Assembly: GCA_013407085.1 (NCBI GenBank)
Contig: JACCGJ010010800.1
Coordinates: 1-64,000 of the forward strand
Direction: 5' to 3'
DNA length: 64,000 nt
From: Atriophallophorus winterbourni
Taxonomy: Eukaryota > Platyhelminthes > Trematoda > Plagiorchiida > Microphallidae
In this document: one piece after another, positions 35,301 through 45,791 of the stretch
Layout of the letters: each line of letters begins with the position of its first letter
Position numbering within the stretch: the first letter of the stretch is position 1
Notes under the pieces: model-generated
Database searches by the model: none
What the model was told of the DNA's origin: nothing
The model's input: the letters and a program-made list of their open reading frames with translations, nothing else
Made by a program: the position numbers and the translations under genes

Positions 35301-38300
35301 TCCTCCGCCCGCAACTATCAGTCTGCACTTGGATTGTTGTTGTCACAAATTTTGGCCTTGTGCTTGGACACTGTGCATACTTCGTCTGCCTACTTGGTCA
35401 GTCTAATCATGCGGTCCCTGGTCTATTTAATGTGGAACTCGGTTGAGGAGCGAAAGGATCTGGTCACAGCTCTGAGGAACTGTTCGAAGGTATGGCTATG
35501 GTCGTTTCCTCGTCATTTTCTAGCGCCAAAACAAAAGGTATTAAACATGCATCGTGTTAAAGAAAGAGCCTACATTGGTGGCTTTGGTTAGGAAATCGAA
35601 ACTTCATTGAGCTTACCAAAATAACGTTTTATATGGCATCATACTAAATGAGCTCACAACCATTTTGTCGGACTGCTGCAGTCAATGTCCTTATGCTGGC
35701 GATTTTTCCGCCTAGATGCGGCGGCTTCGTTCGTTTACAAGTTTTTTCAAGAACCTTCGTTTTTCGCAGTCGCGTGTTTGATATTCGCAAGTTGTTAGAT
35801 CTCGTACTTGTGTTAAATTCTAATTTTGCATTTGATAAACCTCAATAGAAACCTTGGTATATTCTCAATCGATTGCGTTGAGGTAACGCGAAACCGAAAC
35901 TTGAGTGTAATATGTTGGAAATGGTTTGCAGTGATTAACAGTTTGACCCAGGTTTAGTACATGAATCTGTTGTTAATCTTACCAGTGCCTAACTGATATT
36001 CCGGTCTTCCTTTTATGCTTTATTCATGATAAACGCCAAACCATGCGACTCAACTACTGAAGGTTATTGTCATATAAACCACGTCAATTTTGTATTTTCA
36101 CATGCTCTATCGTGTCACTCCAACATTTCAGTTTGAAAATAGCTCCTCAGACGACACAATCTCTTGCATTCCACCCAAGGAAGTGTCTGAGGAATCTCCA
36201 GTACCAGGCCATAATGCTCTAGAAACCGATCCAGATCAACCTCGTATATCAATGGATGATCTTCGTGACCTAATTGATACCTGGCATGACACTTGTTCTC
36301 GCCTGGAGGGACTTTTCTTTCTTGGCGTGTTGTTACAGTTGCCAGCCGTGGATGATCTTCCAGTCAGTGATCCCGGATCATTTTCACCCAACGGGTTTCC
36401 AGTTTCCTTGGGGCGTTTACTCAAACTCGGTAGAGGTCAGTTAAGCTTTTGAGTTTGATTTCCGCTGTTATTTTGCCAGCTGCTCATTCATTTAATGAAT
36501 CCAATATACAACTCGCTTGATTGAATTCACGGACGTAAATGCTCGGAACCTGGCCTATCATTATTAATCTCTTCATACTATTGAGGTCAGAACAACCCTT
36601 CATTACTATTGCTAACTGCCATATGAAAGATTTATCATTTCGCATGCCAGAAATATCAATGTATTAGTTACAACAAACACCCTCCCACGTGCCCATACTA
36701 CCTCAAACGGATGTGCAATCGTGCAGCATTTCTGTGCTGTGCTGCTAACATCGTGCTAAATTGATTGGCCAACGGTAGTGAGCTGCATGCTGAAACACAC
36801 TGGAGTCTCACTATCATTTCTATTTCTATTCCCCCTTTCATATATGTCTAGGCCTGGGCAACCTGACAGTATCTTCACCCACGTGCAGTCTGTGACTGTG
36901 CCGTACTTTGCTCGGATCAGACTTGTGCTTCATCATCACCTGAAACGTCTAGCGGTCTTCGAATTCACTCACCTCTCATTGACCATCATCATTGCACATT
37001 TCTCTCCGACAGAAATTAATCCGTCCGTTCGACCGCCTGATATATTGTTACGGTAATCCTTGTCAGCTCATGTTCTTTAAGGAAACCAGGAACCAATTAA
37101 ACCATTTTTATTGACGATAATTTGACGACAAACCCTGATTTGACTATTATTCGTAGCTGAAGCCCATTGTCCTGACACCACTTGACTTATTCATGAGTAT
37201 CCCTGACCAACAGACATCAAACCTGTCCTGCTCATCCTAATTGGAGTACTTCCCCAGGAAATTAGTCAGAAAACCATGGTTAATAGGTAAATAAGCCACT
37301 ATTTAATGGGGTTGGCATGGCGGTTTACTGACACTTAACCGTCAGACACTTACCATATTTTTCGGACTATAAGGCGCACATAAAACACTAATTTTTACGA
37401 AAAATCGGCAGTGAGCCTTAAATTCCGGTGCGCCTTATGTATGAATAGTGCATGTTCACAGTGTGAACAGTGTGTAATACCCAGGCATTTAACCCCCAAG
37501 TCACTTAATCTTCAGTCCCCAGTTTGATGACTTCTGAAGAATGCAGACTGAAGATTAAGTGACGTGGGGTTAAATGTCTGGGGATTACGTGACCGGACAC
37601 CGGCACGACTAACCTTCTTTATCACAGGTACACGTTTAAACGAGGTCACATCCATGAGGTTGCACAAAAACTCTCATTTGGATGCATTTCTATCACACGC
37701 ACCCCACGACCGGTTTCGTGCTGTTTGCACGCATCGAGTAGTGAGAACAAGATCAGGATCCGCGTGCCTTGAAGCCGTGGGAGAATGGTAAAAGAGTTGC
37801 GCTTGTATTCCACTGTTGTATAAGGTTAGTACAACCAACCTGTTCAATCACATGAGCCCACACTCATGTAGATGGGGTCATGATCATGAAGAAAAGAGTT
37901 CATTTGCATTCATTTTCACACACCGGTTTCGTGCTGTTTGAAAAAAGCTCTCATTTGGATGCATTTCTATCACACGCACCCCACGACCTGGTTTCACGCT
38001 GTTTGTACTCATCAGGACAATAAGATCAGGATCCACGTGCCTTGAAACAGTGCCCACACACATATGGATGAGTTTTAACCCATGGCCTTCAACAAAATCC
38101 ACATTTGCACGTATTTCCACAACATACACGTGATTTGAAATGTGGCGTTTCAAACAATATGTTCCGACATTTCGCAGCTTCTCTTACGGAGTTGTTCTCA
38201 TCCTGGCTTGTTCACTGGCGTGTGGAACCCCACATGGTGATACATTTCTACCAGAATGTGCACGGTGATCCCGCGACAACTACTGGCAGCAGCCATCCGG

Positions 38301-41300
38301 TGGCACCTTCACGTGAAGTCGGGGACGATGTTCAGCGTGCTTCTTGTACAGAACTGAGCATCCATTCGTGGAACAACCTCAGAAACGGTATACATTTACT
38401 TAACGTGCTGATGATTAAATATGTAATGTAATTAGTGGTATTTTTATATCCCGTTTGTTTCTTGAAATCACATACTTCAGATCGGAATTCAATGTTATTT
38501 TTCGCGCACGACAAGTCACTACTGCTAGGTGTCTCAAATACATTAATTTTGATTTTCACATCTTTGGGCGAGTTTGAACAGGCCACCTACCGCAGCATCG
38601 AATTATTTTGTCGAATTAATGATTTACCGTAGTCTCAATTTTTCCTGTGCAGCTTCTGCTCGCAACCCGCCCTACGCTAGTTAACCTCGTAAGAATGTTT
38701 CCAGTAATAGCGAGGACCGAGAATTTTGAACACGTTTTCGATCCTCGCGATTATAGCCTAAAGCTGATTTCTCACTTGTTGTGGTGAATATCTCATTCAA
38801 AAATCTTTCCTCGGGTTTTTAACTCTAATATGTAGTAGATGATCTGCTCGCGCGTTTTGACTGATTTTTGATCCTACGTTTTATTGCCATAATCTATCCA
38901 ATGACGCCACTGCATGCTCATCCACTATGATTCTTCCAGCACCTATAGAGATCCAGATATAAGTACTTCGATCTCCCTGAATAAACTCATCAGTATGAAT
39001 TACAAGATCACGAACACAAATCTTCTGACAGTCATGTACCGACTTCGTCGTCGCTCGTTTGGATACGTCAAGCGCACGGAACCTGAACATTCACCACGCC
39101 GAGTGCTCTGCGTGTCCGCTGATATCGACTTGGAAAAGCGACTGTTAACCTGAAAGAGTGCCTTAGGAATGCTTACTTCTAGGCAAGGTTGCACGGACAT
39201 GATTTCCTTGCTGGAGTGTAAGAATACAGGAGAGCGTGTCTGGCTCGACACATTCAAATCGTTGGCAATCAACCGACATATATGAAAAAGTGCCTGATTG
39301 CTATTCCTTTCTGACATAAACTTTTCTTTTACACCCATTTTTTAACGGCACTATATATATATATATAATGTAAATGATGTTTCACTTCCCTTGTACAGCT
39401 TTGTTTCCCTTGGTCTATCGCCGACTTCCTTTTACGCTTGAAATGGATACTGTGATCGCGAGCGTATGCTGGCTATACTATTCGCGGTGGTTGAATGAAC
39501 CTGATGTAAGCATTCGGTTGCGTACACGTTCCTCGCTATCCTCTATTGATATAATTATTTTATACATTCACTACCATGTTTAATTAACAAGCACCAAACT
39601 TTTGGTTTAATATATTTGTTATTTAATTGAAATCAGCCTATAGAGCACTGACTAGGCTCATATCTGTGAAATTGAAAACAACCGTTTTCGTTAGACTTGA
39701 ATTTAAGCAGTCGACCTATTGGTAGACCGCGCTTAGTTACAAAAACGTTTGTCGTACAGACATAAATCTTATGGACACTAAGCCTGTCATTCTAAAAGAA
39801 CCTACTCTTGACCGCTCTCTTTCATGGCGTAGTGGAAAGCGTCATCTTTAAGGTGAGGATGAGTAGATGCTACTTTCAGCTGCCGAACGAGATATACTCT
39901 GAGACCATGCAAACACCGCCGTTCGACCGAGTACTACTTACCACCGTGAACATTGTGGGATTGTTTTTCATGAGTCGCACTGTATAGTCGATGTGTATCA
40001 TGAGAACGTCATTCGCCTGCGATATAAATTCATGGTAGATATCGACCGACGATGGACAACTTCATGATTTAACTGTATCCCGTTTCTTGAGAAGTATCTT
40101 TTTAAAAAAGAAGACCCAGACCGAAGCAAGGTTTTGTACCACTGTTCATTTATACCACCTAATAAACCGAAGTGATTCTCGTAAACTTGCCAAATGCCAT
40201 GCTCATCCTTCGCTGTGTTCTTTATGTGGAATCTTTGGTTTCTGAAATTATCTTGTCTCTGCGCACCATGTGTTGACGATCGAATTAGAAACGGCAACCG
40301 GCGTATTCTGTTTTCATTATAAAACCCTTTTTGTCTTGCCTTTGTCATTTACCAAATTGGATGCGAATATTGCGCACGGTCATACAAGTACACACGAGGG
40401 CCATCGCTAATCAATATTTAGGTTGGTTTATGAGAGCTGTATTACGTTGATTGTACTAGCTTTCCTATTGTTTGGAAAATTCTTCTCTTCAAATCTGCGC
40501 TCTTTTCTCACCATGCCATCTTTCTTAGTCAATCCCTAGCAGGCTATTTTACCCACCAAATACGGTATCTGTTACTGATCCCAATGCCATTATAAATTTT
40601 GGCCTTATTATACAATGTTAGTTCGTATCTCCATTTCTGACACTTTCGCAACCTAAATTGATCAGTTTTATAGCAACAACAATAACAACAGCCTACTGAT
40701 AACGGTCAGTAGTCTCTTCTCCTCCAATGCTGCAGATTTGGACGATGTACGGTTCAGTAATTCTATTGTTTCCAATCCATTTACCACCTCATTAATCATT
40801 AACCCAAAATTTCGATCGATTGTACAACGAACTAGTTTGCCTCGTATTTTATTGTAAATTTGTTACTGTTGTTTCATCACGGTTCTCAAGGAGCTGTACC
40901 ACCTGAAAATGTCAATCGAATTTATGCGCGCGCTGAGTGCCACTGGTGCACAAATCGCCCAGGGCCTCGGCTCCATGATGTGGAATGGCCGACTCCGATT
41001 TTGGTACGGCAATTGCGTGGATCGTGTGCTGAATCCGAATCGTCAGGTAACGGCTCGTTTTGCGTTTGAGCAAGTTTTTGCCATACGATGGTTTCTCGTT
41101 GATGTCCTCCGTCGTACTCCTTTTAATCAGTGGAATGAAATCTTATCGTTTTACTACTCGCTGTCTGTTTGTCAATCTGACCAGTTCACATGCTTTTGCT
41201 GAGATTTTGTTTTTCACCGGTGTTAGTATTCCACTCAAAATAGTTTGTCCGGCGTGCACTTGAAGAGAATTAAAATAAATAAAAGTGTCCAGCATACACA

Positions 41301-44300
41301 TGAAGGTCCTGATTTTACAAAGATGCCACGATCATTTGTTAGACCTCGTCATATACATTTATTTTTTTAATTTGCACTCGCATATAACTGTATATCCACT
41401 AACACCGGTCATCGTTTTATGGCGATTAAAAACTATTGCCTGCTATTACTTTCAATGATGTGTATTGGTCAGAGTTTCCGATAATTCATCGATTCATAGT
41501 TGTGGGGTACATTTATTATGAAGCCAAATCAAATCTGCCTAAAACCGACGCTTGGCTGAAACCGCAGTTGGTGCTTACACAAATGTGTCGCACCTTATTT
41601 TTACCGAGCATTTCCAACTACAGTACGGTTCCAGGATATTTATAAAGACAGCTGTGGTTATTTAAAAACTCAAAGTACCTTCAAACACGTGCTTAAAAAT
41701 AAACTCCTTTTTAACTTGCCTCTTCTATCTCTCATGGTGTTTTTCACTTACAAATCCTTACAGTGTTGTGCTTTATTGTTTGCACGAATGTGCCATACTT
41801 CTGTGTTTTGTCAGCTACGCCGTACTAAATTAATATGCCACTAGTACTGTGCAACATGCAGAAACACGATAGAGTCTCACAGCCAGTTGTCATATCGGTC
41901 TATGTCTGGGCAACCCCACAATATCTTAGTCCATGTGCTGTCTATGACTGTGCGGCACTTTGTCTGGATCAGGCTTGTGATTTCATGCATGCATACATCT
42001 ATTGTGATGTTCTGCTTCTCGACAATCATAATCCCCCGTTATTGCGCATGGATGCGCATCCGTCTGATACTTCTGTTTTTCGGGTAACGCCGTGCTAAAC
42101 GGATTGCCAACGGTAATGAGATGCATACGCAACTACCACGCAGTGTCACTTGGCTTATTCAGTGTTTGTCTAGTCTCAAGCAACCTGACACTACCACAGA
42201 CCGCATGCTGTCTGTGATTGCGCGACATTTTTCTGACACGGGGATGGTGATTTATAACATACATCATCTCGTTTAAAATGTTGTTTACGTTAATACATAG
42301 ACTTGTTCATTTTTCTTCATACATCATTGTTGATTTCCAGAGTTCAGCCAAGGTTATGCGAACTGAGAAGCTGAAATATTTGTCAATGCTTCTCATCAAT
42401 TTTATGGCAACCTACATCCAAGTAAGTCAACGTGTGTTTCTTTTTGGCGATCTTGATTGTCTTTAAGTGGATGTTATTCCATTTATCCATTGTACGAAAT
42501 AAACTAAGTATTTTTATGGATCATTTAGTTGTAACAATCTATTTCCCACGAATACACTAAGTTTTTGGTAAATAAAACGTTGATACACGGTAGTTAAGTA
42601 TACTATAAATCAAGAGTAATTGTACTCCGTAGTTCTTTACCTCGTGCAGTTCGCTGTTGGTCGATCCCTTTAGGAAGGCTTATCCTCACAGCTTTGAGTA
42701 CACCGTCTTCGGTGTGGTCTCAACCCATTTGCTCGATACGATCCATATATAGAACTAATTACTATTGACCACAGCGGTCTCATCAACGTCTACAGGATGT
42801 GCCTTCTTGTTGATTAAGCCGTGAAAAACGCACACGTCTTTCATCAGAAAAGTACTCAAGTAAGTTCTCGTCCAGCCTCGTGACTTCCAGCTAGCCATAT
42901 TTCGATGATCCTTGCGCTTCGGAATGATGGACATCATTGCCTGTATCACTCATTGAAATACTGTTAATTTTCACAAATCTACGTGGTAGGGATTCTGCTA
43001 TTTACAGTTTAAAATGATTGCCTGTTGTGATTTCAATCACTGATTTTCGAAGGCACACAAATCCACATTGCGATTGTTCAAGTATGGGTTCAAATAGTGA
43101 AAAATGTTGGTTCGTAAGTATTTTTGTATTACCGTTGATTAATCGTATTCTGTGAATCCGTGAGGAGCGGTTAGAGGTAAGTAATTGGATATTAGACTTA
43201 TGGTGAATATGCATGTGGCTTGACTTTATGTTGACATTACTTCCAGATGCTGACTTTGCGTTCACACTATTTCTATTTACAATGTCTCGTTTTACAGGCA
43301 CATGATAAAGCTGAAGTCATCCCGGTTTTTTCTGTTGAACGCGAATGGTCTTCATGTGTTCTCGGTGATTTGCATTCCTCAGATGAAGCAGATGAGACAT
43401 CTGAGTGGAAAGTGAATTCTCCCAGTCAGCCGTCCTACGCAAGTTCTAGCTCATCCAGTGCAGCTTGTTCCCTTGTAGCTGAGACGGCGAGCAATCAACC
43501 CGCGCTAGATCGTCGTTCACTCGCTTCCTGGGAGCAAGCTGTCATTGTGGTCTCAGCTCTGTTGGTTTTTGGTTGCCCTCCAAAACCGTCGAGGAGTTCG
43601 CACCAATCGTCAGCAAATGTGAAACCTTATACGCCTGCTGATTTTTTCAGTGCAAAGGTATGCGTCTTTTAGCACATGCTTCCGTTTTTCCACACGTTAT
43701 TTACTCGAAATTATTTCTCTGACAGGATTCTTCCGTGATTATGACAAGTTTTGCACCAGATTGGATAAGCTCGACGCTAGATGATTTTTCCGACACGAGC
43801 CTCGGGAACCGTCGCAAGTTTTTCTTGTCCTGGTTGATCGAGCAAGCGGTCTTCGCCTATCAGCTGACTGTAACAGCTGCTATTGATCCATCAGCTGATC
43901 GACATCCGCGACCGGCTTCGTCCACTCAGTGGCGAGTTCATGGTCCGTTGGATGTTTACCGGCTCTTTTCATCCGCGTATCAAACTTTAGGGAGACATTG
44001 GGGTTTTTCAAAGGATCTGCTCAACAGCCATCATGCTCTGTCCTTGTTCGAAGCGGGATTGGATGAGCAAGCTGAACTTGTAAGTAATGAAAAATATTTT
44101 CTGAGCATTTCATGGATTTCCGGACCCGAGTGTAAACTTGTCATTAGTTATTTCTCTTGCTTCAAAGCACTAAATAATTTATTTTCAATGAATGTTCTAC
44201 GCGTATGATGGATGCACACATCCGGCTTTATCTCCGTTTCAGTTTCTTTCCCAAATTCAAGACAAAACAGGCCTCGCAAGTCGATTATTGATTATGATTG

Positions 44301-45537
44301 GACGCCGAGTGGCGAGTTGTTGCTTCGGGGAGACCACCGACAGCACGTCACAACTACGATGGCGAGCCTGTGTTCCGTTTCAGTTGCAATCTTGGCTTCA
44401 TGGACTATCTTCGGTGAGTGCGCCCAAACGCTTGTGGTGTAGTTTTCTATTTCTTTTATCGATTAGCCTAGGCCGATGAGGTGTCTTTGTTTGAAGTTGT
44501 TTCGATCCGATTTTATTAGGTGAACTAATCATTAAAGCACCTTCACTTGTGCCATTATTACATGGATGAAAGTATCTTTTATGTGCTGTACAGCTAACAC
44601 CGTGCTAAATTGATTTGCCTCCGGCAGTGAGCTGCATGCTGAAACACGCTGGAGTCTCGCTGTTATTGCTATTTTCATCTCTCATATCTGTTTACGCCTG
44701 ACACTATCGTAGCCCACGTGCAGTCTGTGATTGTGCGGCACTTTGCCTGGATCAGGCTCGTGATTTCATACATACATATGTACCGCTCGTGGGTCAATGA
44801 ATCGAAATCCGAAAACGCCCCAATGAAGTAGTAATGCTTATCGAGTATTATTTGTCGATAGATTATAATTCATGAAATATGTTTACGCAACCATACAGCT
44901 CACAGTTCATTCGCCAATCTGGAATATAAGAACAATCCAACATGAAACTTCATGCGATTGTGATGTACATCCATGGTCGACATCGACCGAAGGAGGCCAA
45001 CAACAACGTTTTGTATGAAGCGAGAAACCACCCTGATTCTATGGTAATGAAAAAACCGCTGAATAAATCTGTCGTAAACAAATAGCTTCACTCAATTAAT
45101 CATGGGGGAACACTGATGAAATTTGGATTACTACCGGCACAATACCACAAAATTTGGTGCATTGCTTGTTTTAATCAATCAGAACGTGATCAAATCACGT
45201 GACGACGCCAAGGTATAGAATGGTATTTGAGGTTATTGGTCAGAAACATCGTAGATGAAACCTTGACATCCGAGTATGCTATGTTGCCTTTGCCCCGTAG
45301 TTTTTCACGACGACCCCAGCCTAAATGTAATGTTTTCATTCAAGAATATTTCTTTCACAGGAACAGCAATCTGTCAAATCGATGCCGACGCCTTCGTCCT
45401 GCGACCAATCAAATCAATTGATCCATCTGATCGACTTTGTCCTGCAATACTTGCCTACCCAGGCGAGCCAATTCACGATGGCCGAGTTATTGCGCGACAC
45501 CATCTACGCCGTGGCGGATGATAAAAACGATGATTAG
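24960..45537 (+). CDS. RAB3GAP2: Rab3 GTPase-activating protein non-catalytic subunit (complete, 25 exons)
   Basis: Exons, all phase-compatible with GT..AG introns: 24960-25095, 25133-25184, 25218-25262, 25298-25370, 25407-25487, 25520-25721, 25766-25911, 25976-26040, 26110-26354, 27005-27248, 28803-28966, 30364-30516, 32444-32619, 33348-33582, 34201-34298, 35163-35489, 36132-36435 (or 36429), 38178-38387, 39399-39505, 40891-41046, 42341-42421, 43298-43657, 43726-44079, 44243-44413, 45361-45537. Total 4,362 nt, 1,453 residues plus TAG; the human protein is about 1,390. Family landmarks: GRILLVDILRQRVVRMWKGYREAEL, HRRILEVWRLTHGPRLATWDV, MMWNGRLRF, and a C-terminal LIDFVLQYLP. In known systems this subunit with RAB3GAP1 inactivates Rab3 and acts as exchange factor for Rab18 at ER and Golgi membranes. 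The acidic N-terminal extension of the human protein is not seen. Confidence 0.93.
26665..26770 (-). repeat. Degenerate hammerhead repeat
   Basis: Reverse strand: CTGACGA core, helix II TGGC / GCCT around AAACA (first pair lost), GAAA, then ACGGTA; conserved GGGATGGGGATGTGAGCACC block downstream. Stem I does not pair. Intronic, antisense to RAB3GAP2. Confidence 0.6.
27005..30516 (+). CDS. RAB3GAP2: RAB3GAP2 exons 10-12
   Basis: Exon 10 (27005-27248) finishes the propeller with YREAELAFVDATE, CLFIHAPHRRILEVWRLTHGPR. Its donor is an ordinary-strength AAA/GTAATC and fits exon 11 in phase (28803-28966, FPYLIDSKGVIYTLSVNP, matching human CLVDPVSGSVKTVNVP). Exon 12 (30364-30516, CHDLLNLLPKFHTASWFERTLLHIIH) begins the helical domain. 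Introns of 1.6 and 1.4 kb hold SINE A, SINE C, a 121 bp tandem duplication and hammerhead fragments. Confidence 0.88.
27441..27684 (-). repeat. SINE family A, diverged full-length copy
   Basis: TATG-type tail (27445-27458), CAGTCAAAGACTGCACGTG, GACTCCAGCGTGTTTC and GGTTGCACACC blocks identify it, with many substitutions. In the intron between RAB3GAP2 exons 10 and 11. Confidence 0.75.
27829..27945 (+). repeat. SINE family A, 5' fragment
   Basis: Head block TACGGATGTGTAATCGTGCA and an altered GCATGCGGAAACA block; the 3' half is missing. Confidence 0.6.
28370..28740 (+). repeat. SINE-like family C copy
   Basis: Begins with CAT-type repeats and GACAGCATTACACCTGTAAC, continues through GTGCCTACACCTCGAAT, CATGCATTCAAGCAAGT, TTTCACTGTCACGCATC and CCTCGCCACTTCACTTGACA to ACACTCCAAGAAGATGTC. 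Same order in copies at 55690 and 62355. The CAT repeat end is the presumed tail, so the transcribed strand is probably the reverse. Confidence 0.8.
29307..29551. repeat. Perfect 121 bp tandem duplication
   Basis: The 121 bp starting GCATTTAATGTTGTACTTGG at 29307 is repeated without visible change from 29428. It lies in the intron between RAB3GAP2 exons 11 and 12. Either very recent or an assembly artefact. Confidence 0.9.
30096..30262 (+). repeat. SINE family A, diverged partial copy
   Basis: CTGTGCTGCACGGCTAACAT, GAGTCTCATTGCCATTT, GGGCAACCTGACATTATCTC are recognisable; the tail region is decayed. Confidence 0.7.
30730..30977 (+). repeat. SINE family A, full-length copy
   Basis: From TTGTGCAATTCTTCTGTGCT to GGATCAGACTTGTGATTTCA and CATACACACATAC tail; intron between RAB3GAP2 exons 12 and 13. 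Confidence 0.85.
31945..32265 (+). repeat. Diverged RTE 5'-head repeat
   Basis: Matches the 5' UTR of the RTE element at 11690-12020 in order: CACAAGCCCAGCGGAACTGC, GGCGAAGGC, CCTTGTGGACACCCGAT, CGGGAAAAATCCG, GTACTCGAACAAA. No coding region follows, so it is a head-only fragment or an old head-tail derivative like the one at 59215. Confidence 0.65.
32444..36435 (+). CDS. RAB3GAP2: RAB3GAP2 exons 13-17: central helical region
   Basis: Exons 32444-32619, 33348-33582, 34201-34298, 35163-35489 and 36132-36435. Segments align in order with the human protein: CRRLQSLTDFYVKFRDLN (ANKLKLLQLYESVSQLN), DICDLLSWDPEDARCCL, GSLIFGPYLLG ... GPLPADLLL (LGSFFFWKCLHG ... LSPQLLL), ILYWE, and LIDTWHDTCSRLEGLFFLGVLL ([22 protein letters not shown]). 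Exon 17 has two tandem donors, GTAGAG after 36429 and the better GTCAGT after 36435; both keep phase and differ by two residues. Confidence 0.87.
32819..32989 (-). mobile_element. Hammerhead-ribozyme retroposon with perfect 10 bp target duplication
   Basis: A 151 bp insertion (32829-32979) is bounded by ATCCGAATCG at 32819-32828 and 32980-32989. On the reverse strand it runs from CAACAGAGGTATACAAG through the hammerhead (32902-32861) to GCAAATGAGCTTTT, and corresponds to a single monomer of the family seen in tandem near 37.7-38.1 kb. It has no coding capacity, so retroposition must use enzymes supplied in trans. Lies in the intron between RAB3GAP2 exons 13 and 14, antisense to the gene. Confidence 0.88.
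32861..32902 (-). ncRNA. Hammerhead ribozyme, complete canonical core
   Basis: Reverse-strand elements: stem I CCCTAC (32902-32897) pairs perfectly with GTAGGG (32866-32861). Core CTGATGAG at 32896-32889. Helix II G-T-G-C pairs with G-C-A-C around loop AAACA. GAAA at 32876-32873. Helix III is the self-complementary ACCGGT (32873-32868). Cleavage triplet GTC with C17 at 32867, so scission is predicted between 32867 and 32866. All invariant bases are present. A helix III this short is typical of minimal type I hammerheads, which are known to work best as dimers. Not a protein gene; activity is inferred. Confidence 0.88.
34560..34625. repeat. Short dispersed repeat D
   Basis: CCAAGGTCAACATTGACGAA and AGGAGGCCAACA recur as CATGGTCGACATCGACCGAA / AGGAGGCCAACA at 44968-45003, with a weaker match near 40030. 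Too little is alike to define an element. Confidence 0.35.
36710..36935 (+). repeat. SINE family A, full-length copy
   Basis: Head GGATGTGCAATCGTGCAGCA, GTGAGCTGCATGCTGAAACA, GGCCTGGGCAACCTGACAGT, 3' end GGATCAGACTTGTGCTT. Intron between RAB3GAP2 exons 17 and 18. Confidence 0.9.
37351..37460. mobile_element. Pogo-like MITE terminal fragment
   Basis: TACCATATTTTTCGGACTAT followed by AAGGCGCAC at 37371-37379, with an inner reverse-complement GGTGCGCCTTATGTAT at 37429. The pattern resembles the TIR plus GACGCA subterminal boxes of the 8249-9230 element. No second TIR found. Confidence 0.5.
37474..37588. repeat. Foldback: imperfect inverted repeat with 43-45 bp arms
   Basis: Left arm 37474-37518 and right arm 37546-37588 pair over about 43 bp with four differences, including an 18 bp perfect stretch GTCACTTAATCTTCAGTC and its complement, around a 27 bp spacer. 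Probably part of the same MITE or an adjacent foldback element. Confidence 0.8.
37660..38145 (-). repeat. Tandem hammerhead-repeat array (about 2.5 units)
   Basis: Three successive hammerhead-related cores on the reverse strand: near 37702-37741 (core TCGATGCG, helix II and GAAA/ACCGGTC kept), 37921-37940 (truncated; GAAACCGG with AAACAGCAC), and 37979-38016 (core CTGATGAG kept, helix II GTAC/GCGT weakened, GAAAC, CAGGTC). Unit length is about 215 bp where complete; each restarts at GAGAG(C)TTTTTT / CATCCAAATGAG. Head-to-tail arrangement as in satellite-like hammerhead repeats. Antisense to RAB3GAP2, in the intron before exon 18. Confidence 0.8.
38178..41046 (+). CDS. RAB3GAP2: RAB3GAP2 exons 18-20
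   Basis: Exon 18 (38178-38387) gives ASLTELFSSWLVHW; exon 19 (39399-39505) gives LFPLVYRRLPFTLEMDTVIASVCWLYYSRW, matching human [25 protein letters not shown]; exon 20 (40891-41046) gives ELYHLKMSIEFMRALSATGA and GLGSMMWNGRLRFW, matching human QNGIALMMWNTFLVKRF. Phases close exactly across all three. The final intron before exon 20 (1.4 kb) contains an unexplained reverse-strand frame at 39998-40348. Confidence 0.88.
39998..40348 (-). other. Unassigned 116-codon reverse-strand open frame inside a RAB3GAP2 intron
   Basis: Basic protein (RIRRLPFLIRSSTHGAQRQD; GLLGGINEQWYKTLL; RSGSSFLKRYFSRNGIQLNH) with no family that I recognise. Part of it overlaps the short repeat D motif. It could be a transposon remnant. 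No splice signals or neighbouring exons support a gene. Confidence 0.25.
41770..42000 (+). repeat. SINE family A, full-length copy (first of a direct pair)
   Basis: CACGAATGTGCCATACTTCTGTG to GGATCAGGCTTGTGATTTCA and CATGCATGCATAC tail. Confidence 0.8.
42080..42262 (+). repeat. SINE family A, diverged copy (second of a direct pair)
   Basis: CGCCGTGCTAAACGGATTGC, CAGTGTCACTTGG, CAAGCAACCTGACACTACC, GTGATTTATAACATAC; same orientation as the copy 80 bp upstream. Confidence 0.7.
42341..45537 (+). CDS. RAB3GAP2: RAB3GAP2 exons 21-25: C-terminus
   Basis: Exons 42341-42421, 43298-43657, 43726-44079, 44243-44413 and 45361-45537. Exon 22 contains a Ser/Ala-rich low-complexity insert (SSSSSAACS) not expected in the human protein. 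Exon 24, LIMIGRRVASCCFGETTDSTSQ ... LQSWLHGLS, matches human VLTGQRLAHALLHTQTKEG ... LCTWLKAM. The last exon, read in the phase dictated by exon 24, ends ...HLIDFVLQYLPTQASQFTMAE and matches the human C-terminal helix [21 protein letters not shown]. Stop TAG at 45535. Confidence 0.9.
44560..44780 (+). repeat. SINE family A copy
   Basis: GTGCTAAATTGATTTGCC, GTGAGCTGCATGCTGAAACA, CCCACGTGCAGTCTGTGATT, GGATCAGGCTCGTGATTTCA, CATACATAC tail. Intron before the last RAB3GAP2 exon. Confidence 0.88.
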
Positions 45538-45791
45538 GTTTTTCACTTCTCTTGTTTTCTAACTTTGACCATTTTGGGGTATTTGGCTTTCACTATGAGA
45601 AAATATAGTGCTTGTTCTCTATTGATCAATACCTCCAATTCTTTTAATTTTCGATGACAAAGCTGACTCTGTTAGTTCCACTTTTTGTTCTTTGCATGTA
45701 ATGGAACCTAAACTTCTGAATTATCCGCAGTGCTGGTCAAATATTGTAATGTCAACTTCCACGATTTAGACATTAGGGATGACTATTCAGA

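Noticed and set aside
39031..39150. Apparent extra RAB3GAP2 exon with a Lys/Arg-rich open frame
   Set aside because: No donor gives the required phase, and exons 18 and 19 join directly in phase with continuous homology.
45276..45521. Alternative open frame over the last RAB3GAP2 exon
   Set aside because: Out of phase with the upstream exon; the other frame gives the conserved C-terminal helix.
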